Of a DNA stretch of 51,122 nt, positions 11,186 to 21,310 are shown piece by piece; the stretch's first letter is position 1; each line of letters starts with the position of its first letter. The stretch is taken from the NCBI GenBank assembly GCA_002803225.1, contig NXFV01000398.1, forward strand, positions 1-51,122, given 5' to 3'. Under the pieces are notes generated by a model, which was not told the DNA's origin, did not search any database, and saw only the letters and a list, made by a program, of their open reading frames with translations. The DNA is from Gamarada debralockiae (Eukaryota; Ascomycota; Leotiomycetes; Helotiales; Hyphodiscaceae). The translations under genes were made by a program, and so were the position numbers.

Positions 11186-12097
11186 TCAAGGTGCTCTCCG
11201 CAGTGAATTGTAATGCTCCCCCAGCCCAAAACCATGTCGATAATAAGCCAACCAAATCTTCTCCGTTTCTCCCTTTCTCTCAGATCCAGGCTCAATAGTC
11301 TGCGCACCTCCATCTTGTAACACGCATATCTCCACGTTATATGTCTTCGCCAAAGCAAGTAACTCCAAATGCCCACCCCACTCTGCCGTATCCCTAATCT
11401 TTTCCACATACATGTCCAACGGCTCATCTAACCATGCCACAAAATCATCGGGATGTCCCTCAATATACCTCGCCGCCGCCTTTCTTACAGCCTTATATCT
11501 CTCTCCCTCCTTCAACTCTGCATCCGATTCTGCGCCCAAAGGTATGCCAGCCTGTTGTAATTGGTCTGCGACGGCGGAGAATAAACAGTGTCCGTCGGGA
11601 CGGATCAGCTTCTCGACGAGGTTGTAAGATTTGAATTCTTTTTGTAGATTGGCATGTTCGATGGCTTTGGGATCGGGCTGGTTCGCTGCTTCGAGCTTCG
11701 CGGCTTCGATGGCTGCTTCTTGTTCTGCTGCTCGGCGGGCGAGACGGTCTTTTTGGCGGTTTCGCTTTTTGGGTTGGCCATCTTCTGAGGGCGCAGACTC
11801 CGAAAGCGTCGTCTTCTCTAGAGAATCTGCGACTCCGTTCACAGCATTCGTTTCTGGTTCGTTGTTTGAGGGCTCCTCGAGCTCAGGCACATCTTCGATA
11901 TCGGGCACAGAGTCGCCATTCAGAATTGCGATCTCTTGTCCTTGCTTCTCCTTCAGCTGTCGTTCCAGCTCTTCGCATTCTGAGTTGACGCCCTTTCGTG
12001 TCTTCTTCGTTGCGCCCTTTTTCTTTTGGGTTATTCGTGCTTGGAGGTCTTTCTGCTCTTTGCGATGCCTGTTTTGCATTTCCTCCAAAGATTCCAT
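11186..12097 (-). CDS. OTU-domain deubiquitinase (OTU2 / OTUD6 type)
   Basis: This intronless gene codes a 303-residue cysteine protease of the ovarian tumour family, predicted to remove ubiquitin from substrates. The OTUD6/yeast Otu2 branch associates with ribosomes or translation factors. The N-terminal 150 residues are a charged coiled coil rich in Lys/Glu/Gln (MESLEEMQNRHRKEQKDLQ). The OTU domain starts near 150. The catalytic motif PDGHCLFSAVADQL gives Asp168 and Cys171; the C-terminal GEHYNSL gives the catalytic His295. WGGHLELLALAKTYNVEICVL is the conserved core between them. Length and order match the family closely. The 3' end converges on the methyltransferase with 84 bp between stops. 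No alternative start is needed because the ATG at 12097 precedes the coiled coil directly. Confidence 0.92.
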   Translation of the reverse strand: MESLEEMQNRHRKEQKDLQARITQKKKGATKKTRKGVNSECEELERQLKEKQGQEIAILNGDSVPDIEDVPELEEPSNNEPETNAVNGVADSLEKTTLSESAPSEDGQPKKRNRQKDRLARRAAEQEAAIEAAKLEAANQPDPKAIEHANLQKEFKSYNLVEKLIRPDGHCLFSAVADQLQQAGIPLGAESDAELKEGERYKAVRKAAARYIEGHPDDFVAWLDEPLDMYVEKIRDTAEWGGHLELLALAKTYNVEICVLQDGGAQTIEPGSERKGETEKIWLAYYRHGFGLGEHYNSLRRAP

Positions 12098-12882
12098 CTT
12101 TGCTTGTGGTCGTGCAGGCAGGTCTGGGGTTGGTTTTTGGGGTAGGTTTGCCGGAACTGGAAAAGATACCCTTGATTCCTTGAGAAGAGCTGTTCGAGAC
12201 TCTTTGACAATACCTTATTGTTGTGGTACCAAAGTTGTTTACACGACGTCAGAGAACTCAAATTCCTTCGATAAATAATTCTTAAGGTTTACTTCAGCAG
12301 CACCGCGGCTCGTTCCGCATTTTCGAACTCTTGTCCAATCAAGAGCCACTTCCCCTCCTAACCCCTCCTGTCGATACTCAACCCCCTGTTCAAATGCCAA
12401 GTGACTCCGGCCGCTCTTTGGCCGCCATTTGACGCCTCCAAAGCGCTCACTCTGTGCCGATTTTCCGGCCGACTTCTCTCTTAACGGCGAAGTTATTCCC
12501 GCTCCCCCCCCCAACACAAGATGGAAAGTCTTCCTCAATTGGACAATGGGGGACCTTAACATGGCATAGGGCGGTGAATCGGGCGAGGTAAAGCTGTAAA
12601 GCTCTTAGCCGTTTTCTAGTGTAGTGCTTGGTTATCTGACCGACTGCCTTAAGTGGGGGATATTGGTACTTCTTCAAAGGACGATCCAACCTCACTCACA
12701 TTTTCTGGATGTCCTTCTTTACATGTTGCCAAACATTATGCTAAACACCATTTAGAGCTTCAAAGCTAAACAGACTTATCACTAATCTTTAATCCACGAT
12801 TCTCACCTGATATCAGCTTAACCCGGCAGTCGAGAACCCGATAGCACTCACATCACCTCTTTTGGCACCTGAGGCATTGACA
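12098..12882. promoter_or_regulatory. Divergent spacer between OTU and MFS genes
   Basis: These 785 bp separate the starts of the OTU protease and the MFS transporter. The stretch has a C tract (about 12507-12516) and GC-rich patches, but the open frames in it lack family features or splice partners. It presumably carries both promoters and 5' UTRs. Confidence 0.4.
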
Positions 12883-14719
12883 ATGGTAAATGACACAGAA
12901 AAGGGAGACATAGAGGCCAACAATCATGTACCTCAAGACTTCGATGATCCCATGGATAACCCCGGAGCCTCAACATCACCGGATGAATACGACAAGAAAC
13001 GAGAGATTGATCAGGATTCAATACATTCAGAACATTCTCACGCTTCATCTGGTTCAATAGAACCTATCCCACAAGAGAAAGAGCCTGCTCAACGCTCAAA
13101 GTCGAAGTCCTCATCAGTTCGGTCACGTCCACTATCAATAGTACCGCGTCATAAACGAAGAGGACTGTTGGGGAAATTGGCCTTGATTCCAGAGGTGGAT
13201 AGGCCGTATGATTACAAGAGGAGCACGAAATGGTTCATTACATTGATAATTTCGTTAGCTGCAGCTGCAGCCCCAATGGGAAGTGCAATATTTCTACGTA
13301 AGTGTTGACTGCATCCTCTTCCCGAACATTTCAATGACTTCCTTCCAGCTGCTCTCCCCCAACTATCCAAAGATCTAAATGTTTCACCAACGATTACCAA
13401 CCTCTCAGTTGCATTGTACATGCTGAGTATGTCGATATTTCCTCTCTGGTGGTCCAGTTTTTCAGAGACATTGGGCCGCAGAACCATTTACCTGGCCTCG
13501 TTCGTATTGTTTACATTATGGAACATCGTTGCCGCCGAAAGCACCTCAATCGGAATGTTGATCGTCATGCGAGTCCTTGGAGGTGGTGCTGCAGCTTCGG
13601 TGCAGGCAGTCGGTGCTGGCACGATCGCTGATATTTGGGAGACATACGAACGAGGACGGGCTATGGGAATCTTCTACCTGGGACCATTGCTAGGCCCACT
13701 TCTCGCTCCCATCATTGGCGGAGCCTTGTCCCAAGCATGGGGTTGGCGAAGCACACAATGGTTCCAGGTTATATACGGAGGAATCTTATTTCTTGTTTTA
13801 ACGTTCTGTCTGCCCGAGACTCTCGCTCGACGACACGAAGCCACCTCCCAACCTCACCAAGACACCGACGAGAAGACGACTCGGCCCGGACTGGCCCGCG
13901 TCTCGACCCGGCAATCCGTTCAAATCAAGACCAAGAAAGCGGCCAAGATCTTTAAACGCTGCATCATTGACCCTTTGAGTGTCCTTGCATACCTTCGCTT
14001 CCCCGCTGTCGTCATCACAGTCTACCTTGCTAGTATTACCTTCGGCTCGCTATATGTCCTCAACATATCTATTCAACGAACCTTCTCCGAATCTCCATAT
14101 AACTATAAAGTTGTTATCCTCGGCCTCCTCTACATCCCGAACTCGTTAGGCTACGTTCTTGCGTCTGTGCTTGGTGGGAAATGGACAGATGTCATTATGC
14201 ACCGGGAAGCTCGAAAGGCGGGCCGCTATGATGAGAATGGGAGGTTAGTCTTCAGGCCTGAAGATAGACTAAGAGAAAATGCTTGGATGGCTGCGATCAT
14301 ATTCCCTGGTGCGCTGATTTGGTATGGTTGGTCTGCGGACAAAGGGATTATTTGGATTGTGCCGGCGATTGCCAATTTCTTTTTTGGAATTGGGAGTATG
14401 ATTATTTTTGGTTGTGTTACTACTATGCTAACAGAGTATGTACACTTCCTCATTAGTGGTTTGGATAATGCTGATTCAGACCTCCAGGTTCATGCCCCGA
14501 CGCTCGAGTAGCGGTGTTGCGGTTAACAACTTCATTAGAAATATCTTTAGTTGTGTGGGAGGAATTGTTGCTCAGCCTTTAATTACGGCCATCGGCAATG
14601 GATGGCTCTTCACGGGCCTGGGTATAATTTGCTGGATCAGTGGGTTTTCGGTCATCTGGGCGATGAAGAAGTTTGGTCCAAAGTGGAGGATTGAGATGGA
14701 CAAAAAGTTGAATAACTGA
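12883..14719 (+). CDS. Major facilitator transporter of the DHA1 QDR/DTR group
   Basis: This is a plasma-membrane drug/polyamine proton antiporter of the 12-helix DHA1 family. Exons 12883-13297, 13349-14435 and 14488-14719 (introns 51 and 52 nt) give 577 residues. About 110 polar, Ser-rich cytosolic residues precede helix 1 (FITLIISLAAAAAPMGSAIF), and the first splice joins it to LPALPQL. The loop motif SETLGRRTIYL, the segment RVLGGGAAASVQAVGAGTI, and the motif C-like GPLLGPLLAPIIGGAL are visible. These resemble yeast Qdr3/Dtr1 and fungal polyamine exporters. A large central loop lies around residues 300-340. The last exon begins with the FMPRRSSSGVAVNN segment common in this group. The ATG at 12883 is the first in frame. 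Substrate is unknown. The stop is only 14 bp from the stop of the convergent transcription factor gene. Confidence 0.88.
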
Positions 14720-14733
14720 ACGACAACAGTTCA

Positions 14734-16740
14734 TCAGATGAAGGATAATATCTGGTCCTGGGTCTCAACATCTCCCAACATCGAAAGGGAGCCCAGTGCG
14801 GTGGTTGAAGTCGGTGAGGATTTTGGCCAGGTATTCGTCCCAGGCTCCATTGGCAAGGAAGGATCTGTCAATGTGGCGGCTCTCGAGTCCCTCGCGGTCC
14901 ATCCACCTCCAACGTCCTCCTGACGGAAAACTTTCACCAACCTCCGAGCTTCACGAGCAAGTTGTACTGGTGTACCTTGACGGAACTCTAGCCTGTTCTT
15001 TAAGATTGCGGCATCTTCATCGGACCATTCCAACAACCGGTCACTGTTGACTTCCAAACTAACCAAATTCTTCCAGGCGGCTGAGATGTTGAAGTCGGTG
15101 GAACATTGCCTCAACAGGCCCTTGATCACGAGAGACCACGACCATTGAGAGATAGGCAAGTTTTGCCGCTCGTAATGCTCGGCGATGTGGGCAAGTCTAC
15201 CTGTAATAAAGCAGGATGGTCAGCTACTAGCCGCGTGGAAATGAGATGAAGAGTTGGGAAGGCTACTGAGGTGCCAGGATAACGTCTTGGACCTATCCCA
15301 GTCGCCCGGCACTTATATTGAGTTGTCTCAACTCATTCAGTGATGCGATGAGACCTTTCTTGTCACAAAAAGGAAATATCCGTAATATGAGAATATGAGA
15401 AAGTGTGCAAAGTCGTCAGCACAACAGAGAAAAGCAAACATACCATCCCAAGTGAACGAACAAGCCCCACAAAACCCACACCCCCAAGCCCACTTCCTGG
15501 GCGCCGCAGGCTGACTCCACTCCTCCCACTTGACACAATTCTCATTCAAAGCATGTACCTGCAGTAAGTGCTGCTTCAACTTATCCTTCCTCGGGAACGC
15601 CCTCTTCTCTATCCCCTTATTAAGACAAACATGGATCTTATGCCGCTTCAGATGCTCAGTCATATGATCACGATTTGTCATAATGGCATCACAGAACACA
15701 CATATCCAGGAACCGCCTGTGGAAGTCAAGTAAGTGGGAATTGGTACTGCCGGGTCACCGTGCATGCATATCCAGTACCGCTGGGGATCGTGTTGTGATT
15801 CTTCGTGGCGCTCCCAATCGCCCTTTCTGTTGAAGGAGCGATGGCAGGTTGTGCAAGTATATTTCCCGCTACATTGTGCGGCGTTCGTAACTGGCTTCGG
15901 CGCATTTGTGGCGGAGTTGCGCAGGTCTTTAGAAGGTTTGCGACGATGAGGTGAAGGTTTGGTTTCGGTATCGATTCCAAATGAAGTATCTTCTGGAAGT
16001 GATTTTGATGGTGTCTCGATCATCAAGCTGCTCTTCCCCAAACAGAAGTCATTCTGACCAGCATCTTCCGAGTAGAGATCGCAGAATGATACTAACGTCG
16101 AAGCCGTGTCCCAGGACCGTAGTGACGAGCCGTGAGATACTGCAGAGGACCTGTGTGAATTGTTCATTTGATTCCAATTGCTGAAAGGAGATGAGAGCAG
16201 TGGTGACGTCTCCGAGAGAGATGAGGCTGTAGAGCGCAGGAGTCCTCTCTGAGCGCAACCCATAGAGGGCCACGGATGAATGTCTTGTGGGAGAGCGGCG
16301 AGACCAGAGTTCGTATTGGGATGATCCTCTTGCGATGTGCAGATTGGTGACCAATTCTGTTGCTCCAAGGGAAATGAAGGCTCGAAGTTCGCGAAAGCGT
16401 CACCCCTGACATCCATCTGGAAATCGCCGAATGGATGGCTTTCATTGATACATCCTGTCAAGAGATGGTCTGATCCAAAGCTAGAGACGCCAGTCGATTC
16501 CTCAATCGCAGGTTGTGCGACAGGAACTTCTTCATCTGTAGCTTAAATCAGCAGGAACCCGGTATGAAGACGAGTGAACTTACGATTACGATCAACGCCT
16601 TTCCACCAACTATTAATTTGTTCTTCGGTGAGACCCTTTTCCGCTTTGAGGAACGCTTTATCACATTTTCGAGGCCGTTTTCCCACAGTCGAAGCCCAGC
16701 GACGCAGTGTCCGTTCTTGCTCTTCGGTGATTGGCTGCAT
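14734..16740 (-). CDS. Homeodomain-like / C2H2 zinc-finger transcription factor
   Basis: This is a predicted nuclear regulator. Exons 16740-16584, 16535-15444 and 15200-14734 give 571 residues; the introns are 48 and 243 nt. Residues 1-53 look like a divergent homeodomain, with KAFLKAEKGLTEEQINSWWKG resembling helix 2 / turn / helix 3, though the usual WFxN is replaced by SWWKG. A Ser/Pro-rich middle follows. C2H2 fingers include YTCTTCHRSF (Cys280, Cys283, His296, His301) and WICVFCDAI (Cys331, Cys334, His347, His351). A third, WGCGFC (about 405), has its histidines in HIAEHYERQ across the long intron. The order finger, finger, finger, then Trp-rich helix is common among fungal factors of this kind. 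The ATG at 16740 is the only start that includes the homeodomain. Targets are unknown. Retention of intron 2 would end the protein within 34 codons. Confidence 0.82.
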
Positions 16741-16862
16741 CTAGAGCCTGTGTAAAGTTGCGCAAGGAAATCTCAATCGTTAGATCTAGATGAAATCAAG
16801 ACGAATTGGTCGGAAACTATCACACTAAAGCGAGTGATTGACTGGCGATGAACGAATGTGTA

Positions 16863-16869
16863 TGAGTCA
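16863..16869 (+). promoter_or_regulatory. TGAGTCA motif (Gcn4/CPC1 or AP-1 type)
   Basis: A perfect TGAGTCA lies 123 bp upstream of the transcription factor start at 16740. This is the core bound by Gcn4/CPC1-type bZIP proteins in fungi. A single short match can arise by chance, so function is only inferred. Confidence 0.35.
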
Positions 16870-17538
16870 ACAATCAAAATACTATATTAAAAGACATCAC
16901 CCAGATCTCATGCAGCTTCCTCCATTAGTTATGTAGCCAGTGTCTCCGTACCCAAAGGTTCGTCTGAGGAGGGCTGATAGAGGGCGCAAATGATTAGTTT
17001 CAGCAGCATCCTTCGCCCTCTTTTCCCCAACCCCGCGAATCCCGAACATGACAACCCAGTGCCTCGAGTCTTCTACAGCCACAGACGACAGTAATAGGCT
17101 GGTGCTGTGGGATGAGATTTCGCCCCTGCAGATAAACTATGCAGGCATGCCGGAGGTGGCTTACGATGAAACACCTGTGGTCCCACTAAACGTCGGCGAG
17201 GCTTTCTCACAGCCTTGCTGCACTTTGTGATTGGTTCTTTCTCGAAACAGAGATGGTATACGAACTGGATTTCACCGCCCGCCGTTATAGATTAAGCTCT
17301 GGAGGAAAGGTTATTGAGATGCAGCGCTCAGCTCTTACTTTCACTTCAGGATGGTAATTATGTCAATGGTCACGTGACAAGCACCTGAATTGTTCGCTAT
17401 TCGTGAAAGAAAAGTTCCCGATGACTCTCTTGGCTTTATTTGTATAGATCTGTCCATAACTGCGTTATTCGTCTTAAAACTATCCACCTTGGAGTTACTT
17501 ATGGACCATTCTGGGCAGGATTGTCGCTGCATTCGATC
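16870..17538. other. Intergenic region, no gene supported
   Basis: This spacer between the leftward transcription factor and the broken rightward gene contains only short frames of about 60 codons on each strand with no recognisable features. The open frame of the next gene can be extended back to about 17440 without an obvious better start. Confidence 0.4.
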
Positions 17539-18499
17539 ATGAGCCTCCTCTTGGATCGTCAATTGTTCAAAACCATTCAACATCTTGATTTCACTCCTAC
17601 TTTCTCTTCAAAATATATGGAAAATGTAGAATTTCCTACCTCAGTCTTCCTCTGCAAAGACTACCGACCCCATTTCCTCGACCTCTCCGGCGAGAACTTA
17701 TTTGATTTCTACCTTGACATTAAGCGATGCCATCTCTCTGATAAAGACGATCGAGACCTGACACTCCTGGTCAATGAATCTGTATTTGACATCCCCTATG
17801 CTTTCCAAGAAGGTTTACTCGAGCTCATTGATGAGAAGGCAGGCGCTGTAGTCGTTTGGCCGACCACTGGCGCACTCTACCGAAGCTGTCAGGCAAGATT
17901 GTAGCAAGTACCACAACCAACAAACTCTTCCACGCAGTCCCCTCAATCCGCTTAACCCCACCAATATCAACCACCATCTCGTTCTCTATCAGCACAGTGT
18001 CGTGCCCCGGCCCACCCGAACAATCCGCATCGAAATCACCAACCAAGGCTCAAAAGCCATCACAGTCAAGTCCTCAAGCGAGCAACCTTACATCTCACCC
18101 AACAACGCTAACCTCCGCGATCATCGCATTACCGACCCAAAATCCTTTCCATCACTCAAGAACTTCCTCCTCATCTCCTCCACTGGCGCCGTCATTCTCA
18201 ACATCCCTGATTGTCCTTCCGCTGGTCCAAGGCTTGTCCAAGGTAAATTTCACAACATTGGAGTCGTGTGTACCACTTGTGATATTTTGGGGCCGAAGTG
18301 GATTGGGGATAAGTTGAAAGATAATGGAGGGATTGGAGGGGAGTTTAGGTTGAGCTTGAAGAGACAGGAGGCGTGGTGGTGTGAAGGGAGCGTGGAGGAA
18401 TTGTTTGGGGATGAGGAAAAGCTGAGTTGGCAGGGTCTATGGCGGAGTGCATGCTCGCCAGTCGTGTTGGGGGGTGTAGATGAGGTTGTGTTTTGGTAG
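17539..18499 (+). pseudogene. Unknown gene apparently broken by two single-base frameshifts
   Basis: I do not recognise this family. Coding-like sequence changes frame twice. The first part runs from ATG 17539 (MSLLLDRQLFKT) with RPHFLDLSGENLFDFYLDI and continues to about 17850. A second stretch, LPKLSGKIVASTTT through HAVPSIRLTP, sits in another frame at about 17860-17960. The last part, from about 17960 to the stop at 18499, contains NINHHLVLYQHSVVPRP, RTIRIEITNQGSKAITVKS and the ending GGVDEVVFW in the third frame. Both shifts are in the same sense, as if one base were missing each time; the second falls in a CCCC run near 17956-17959. A short intron could replace the first shift, but no good donor/acceptor pair was found. 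Either a recent pseudogene or assembly errors would explain this. Confidence 0.45.
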
Positions 18500-18840
18500 A
18501 GTGATAGGCAGGTGGTTGGATGGATCCCTCGATGTAGCTGAGCAATTGAAAAAGAGTTGGGAATTCTGGGTTGGCGTCTTCAATGCTGGCTTCCCATGCC
18601 AATCTTTTAGCCTCAGTGAGGAATTGAGATATAAGCAACGCTTGCGCAGTCTTCTATCGCCCATCGCTAACCTCCTATCATCATTGCCGCTCACGTCTGC
18701 CTGTCTCTGTACATCGAACAGCAAACGTGATAGCCCTTTATCTCTGACTGACGTTTAATCTGCAGACACAGGCAGAGAGACTACGCTCTACCTTCGTCAC
18801 TGTCAGTGACCTCCTTTCATCCTCAACGCCTTTCTCATCA
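18500..18840. other. Intergenic region, no gene supported
   Basis: This stretch lies downstream of the broken gene. It has only short shadow frames and no known motif, and it leads directly into the 20-bp repeat array at 18841. Confidence 0.4.
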
Positions 18841-18940
18841 TCAACACCCATTTCTTATTGCCAACTCTCTTTTCTTGTTGTCCACTCCCATTTTCTGCCA
18901 TCAACTCGCATTTCCTGTTGTCAACTTCTCCTTCCCGCAG
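18841..18940 (+). repeat. Five-unit 20-bp minisatellite
   Basis: Five consecutive 20-bp units lie head to tail, at 18841, 18861, 18881, 18901 and 18921. A working consensus is TCAACTCCCATTTCTTGTTG. Units differ at several positions but keep exact 20-bp spacing and the YCAACTC start. A partial earlier unit (CTCAACGCCTTTCTCATCA) precedes it, and a related CTCTGTCAACCTCCTTTCCC lies near 18980. The array is pyrimidine-rich on the plus strand and non-coding as far as can be seen. Confidence 0.7.
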
Positions 18941-19551
18941 GACTGACAGCGAGAGCCACAGTAGCATCCCCTTCTCTCTGTCAACCTCCTTTCCCAGGAA
19001 ATCAAGAATCTCAAATTCCACGAAACCGACACAACTTCTGTCGCTGTAGCCACGACACAAGCAGCTATCTCATGTAAATTATGACTCTATCGCCATAGTG
19101 CTTGACATTTCCTGAGAGGCGCGTTGCCTGCTTATGTAGCCGTCTGATATCGAGCTAGGACGAGAAAATCTTTGCCAGTGAGGATTCACTTCTTGTTGTG
19201 TTCACTGTAAATCATGCGAGCAATGGGAAGCTTTTCCTGCTCTTTCTGCTTTTTCTGTATAGTCTCAATGTGCAGTTTTGAATGAAAGATTCAAATTGCC
19301 GCAGAGAAGATCCAAGCACTTGGGCTTTTCAAAAGATTGGCCTGCTGGAGGGCACTGCTTACTGGGCGGGGCTGAAAAGAAACCAAATGTTTGGAAACAA
19401 GCAGAGGGGTAGAAGGAGAGATCATTGACCAGTAAGTTGAATTGCCTGGACCCCAATGACGCAACTATTCATACACATCTTTTCCATTCCTCGTCATCAT
19501 AATGCATAAAACCCCCAAATAACCTCCTCCCTGTATTACGTTCCCTCCATC
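18941..19551. other. Intergenic region downstream of SHMT
   Basis: This is the 3' flank of the serine hydroxymethyltransferase gene. Short frames only. It probably includes the SHMT 3' UTR near 19500-19550. No known element was recognised. Confidence 0.4.
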
Positions 19552-21295
19552 TTATGTACTGCTCTCCCACGGCAACGAAAAAGTCCCCACCCACTCCTCA
19601 ACCTCACTCCTCAACTGCACAATCTCCCTCTCGCTGTCTCCCTCCCCAAGATACTCCAAGAAAGCCTTCACACTCCCCGGGTTCTTCCTCCCTTTTGCCT
19701 CAGCCGCCTCCCTCGCGGTCTTATCCAACCGCTGCGTGATTGTCACCGCTCTATTCACCACATCCGCCACTCGAACGAAATCTTCGGCTTGGAAACCTCG
19801 AGTAGTCATGGCTGGAGTCCCCATTCGTAATCCGCCGGGCTTGAGAGCGGATTTGTCGCCTGGGACGGTGTTCTTGTTACTTGCTACACCAACGAGCTCG
19901 AGGACGCGCTCGACTCGGGCGCCGTCTACGCCTTGGGGCTTGAGATCGACAAGAACGAGATGGTTGTCTGTGCCGCCTGAGACGATGGTGTATCCCAGAC
20001 CGCCCTTGTCTTTGGGATCACCTAGACGCTTGGCGAATGCTTTGGCGTTCAGAAGAACTTGTTCTTGGTATGCCTTAAACTCATTGCTTTGAGCTTGCTT
20101 GAGCGCCACTGCCAATGCAGTGATAGTGTGATTGTGGGGCCCTCCTTGATGGCCTGGGAATACGGAAGCGTTAATTGGATCTTCCAGATTCCACATCTCT
20201 TCTTCCTTGGTCTTGGGGTTGACTCTCCTGACTCCTTTTCTGAAGAAGATCATTGCGCCTCGAGGACCGCGTAGAGATTTGTGTGTAGTGGTCGTAACGA
20301 CGTCTGCGTATTCGAAAGGAGTGGGGATGACTTTTGCGGCGACAAGACCAGAGATGTGAGCCATGTCTGCCAGAAGGTATGCCCCAACTTTATCGGCTAT
20401 CTCTCGCATCCGTTGATATTCGATAAGCCTGCTGTACGCAGAGGTCCCTGCGATTATGATCTTAGGTCTGTATAGCGTAGCTAATTCCTCTAACTTGGCG
20501 TAGTCAATAAGACCTGTTGCCTCATCAAGTCGGTATGGGAAAGTTTCGAAGTACTTCGAGATAGCGGAGATCTTTTTCGTAGGCGTTTGGTATCCATGAG
20601 AGAGATGTCCACCATGTGGTAAATCCAAGCCCATTATTCGGTCATGTGTGTTTAGGAGAGCAGAGTAGGCGTATAGGTTCGCAGGGGATCCGGACAAGGC
20701 TATGTCACCGTTAGTATGAACTATAAAGAAGCTTTGGTAAACGTACGTTGGACATTGACACCCCATTCTGAATCCTTCAATCCGAATGTCTGCAGTGCCC
20801 GGGTCTGGCATAAACTCTCTACTTCGTCGATGAATTCGTTTCCACCGTAGTATCTCGCTCCTGGATATCCTTCCGAGTACTTGTCTGTGAAGAGTCAATG
20901 ACGACTTAATGACTTTTGTTTGAGAAACGTACTTTGCATAACACTTCCAAGAGCATCTAGGACAGCTTGGGATGTAAAGTTTTCAGAGGGAATGAGGTTG
21001 ATGAAGTGCTTCTGTCTTCTTTTCTCCTGCAAGTTGTCAGTCGAGTCGCGTGCTGGATAGTGGGACGATATACATTTTGGAGAATGCCCCAGACAGTTGG
21101 GTCTGCATGTTCAAGATCCGCGGAGAGAAGCTGAAGATAGTTAACATACGAATTGAACGGCCGAGATGTATGGCGTACCTTCTGTTGACTCTCAGCCGTC
21201 ATGGAAGACGCAGCTCTCCGGGTAGAACATAATGGAGCTGGTCTGCGCGAAGCAGCTCTGATCACAGATCTCGATGCTCCCTTAAAGAGGGACAT
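19552..21295 (-). CDS. Serine hydroxymethyltransferase, probably mitochondrial
   Basis: This PLP enzyme interconverts serine plus tetrahydrofolate and glycine plus 5,10-methylene-tetrahydrofolate, feeding one-carbon metabolism. Exons 21295-21179, 21130-21074, 21026-20933, 20884-20747 and 20699-19552 give 517 residues; the introns are 47-48 nt. Residues 1-31 are rich in Arg, Ser and Ala without acids ([20 protein letters not shown]), a typical mitochondrial presequence. The body shows [46 protein letters not shown] (made by a splice), [13 protein letters not shown], and the PLP lysine motif [13 protein letters not shown] (Lys276). It ends with [11 protein letters not shown]. Another ATG at 21310 would add five residues. 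The in-frame Met32 at 21202 follows the presequence and could start a cytosolic form. Confidence 0.95.
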
Positions 21296-21310
21296 GACGA
21301 TCTTTTCCAA

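Noticed and set aside
12239..12695. Overlapping short minus frames upstream of the OTU gene
   Set aside because: No similarity to OTU N-terminal extensions, and no plausible splice into the OTU start.
17825..18046. 73-codon minus frame overlapping the broken gene
   Set aside because: The plus strand shows better protein-like segments on both sides in consistent order, so this is taken as a shadow.
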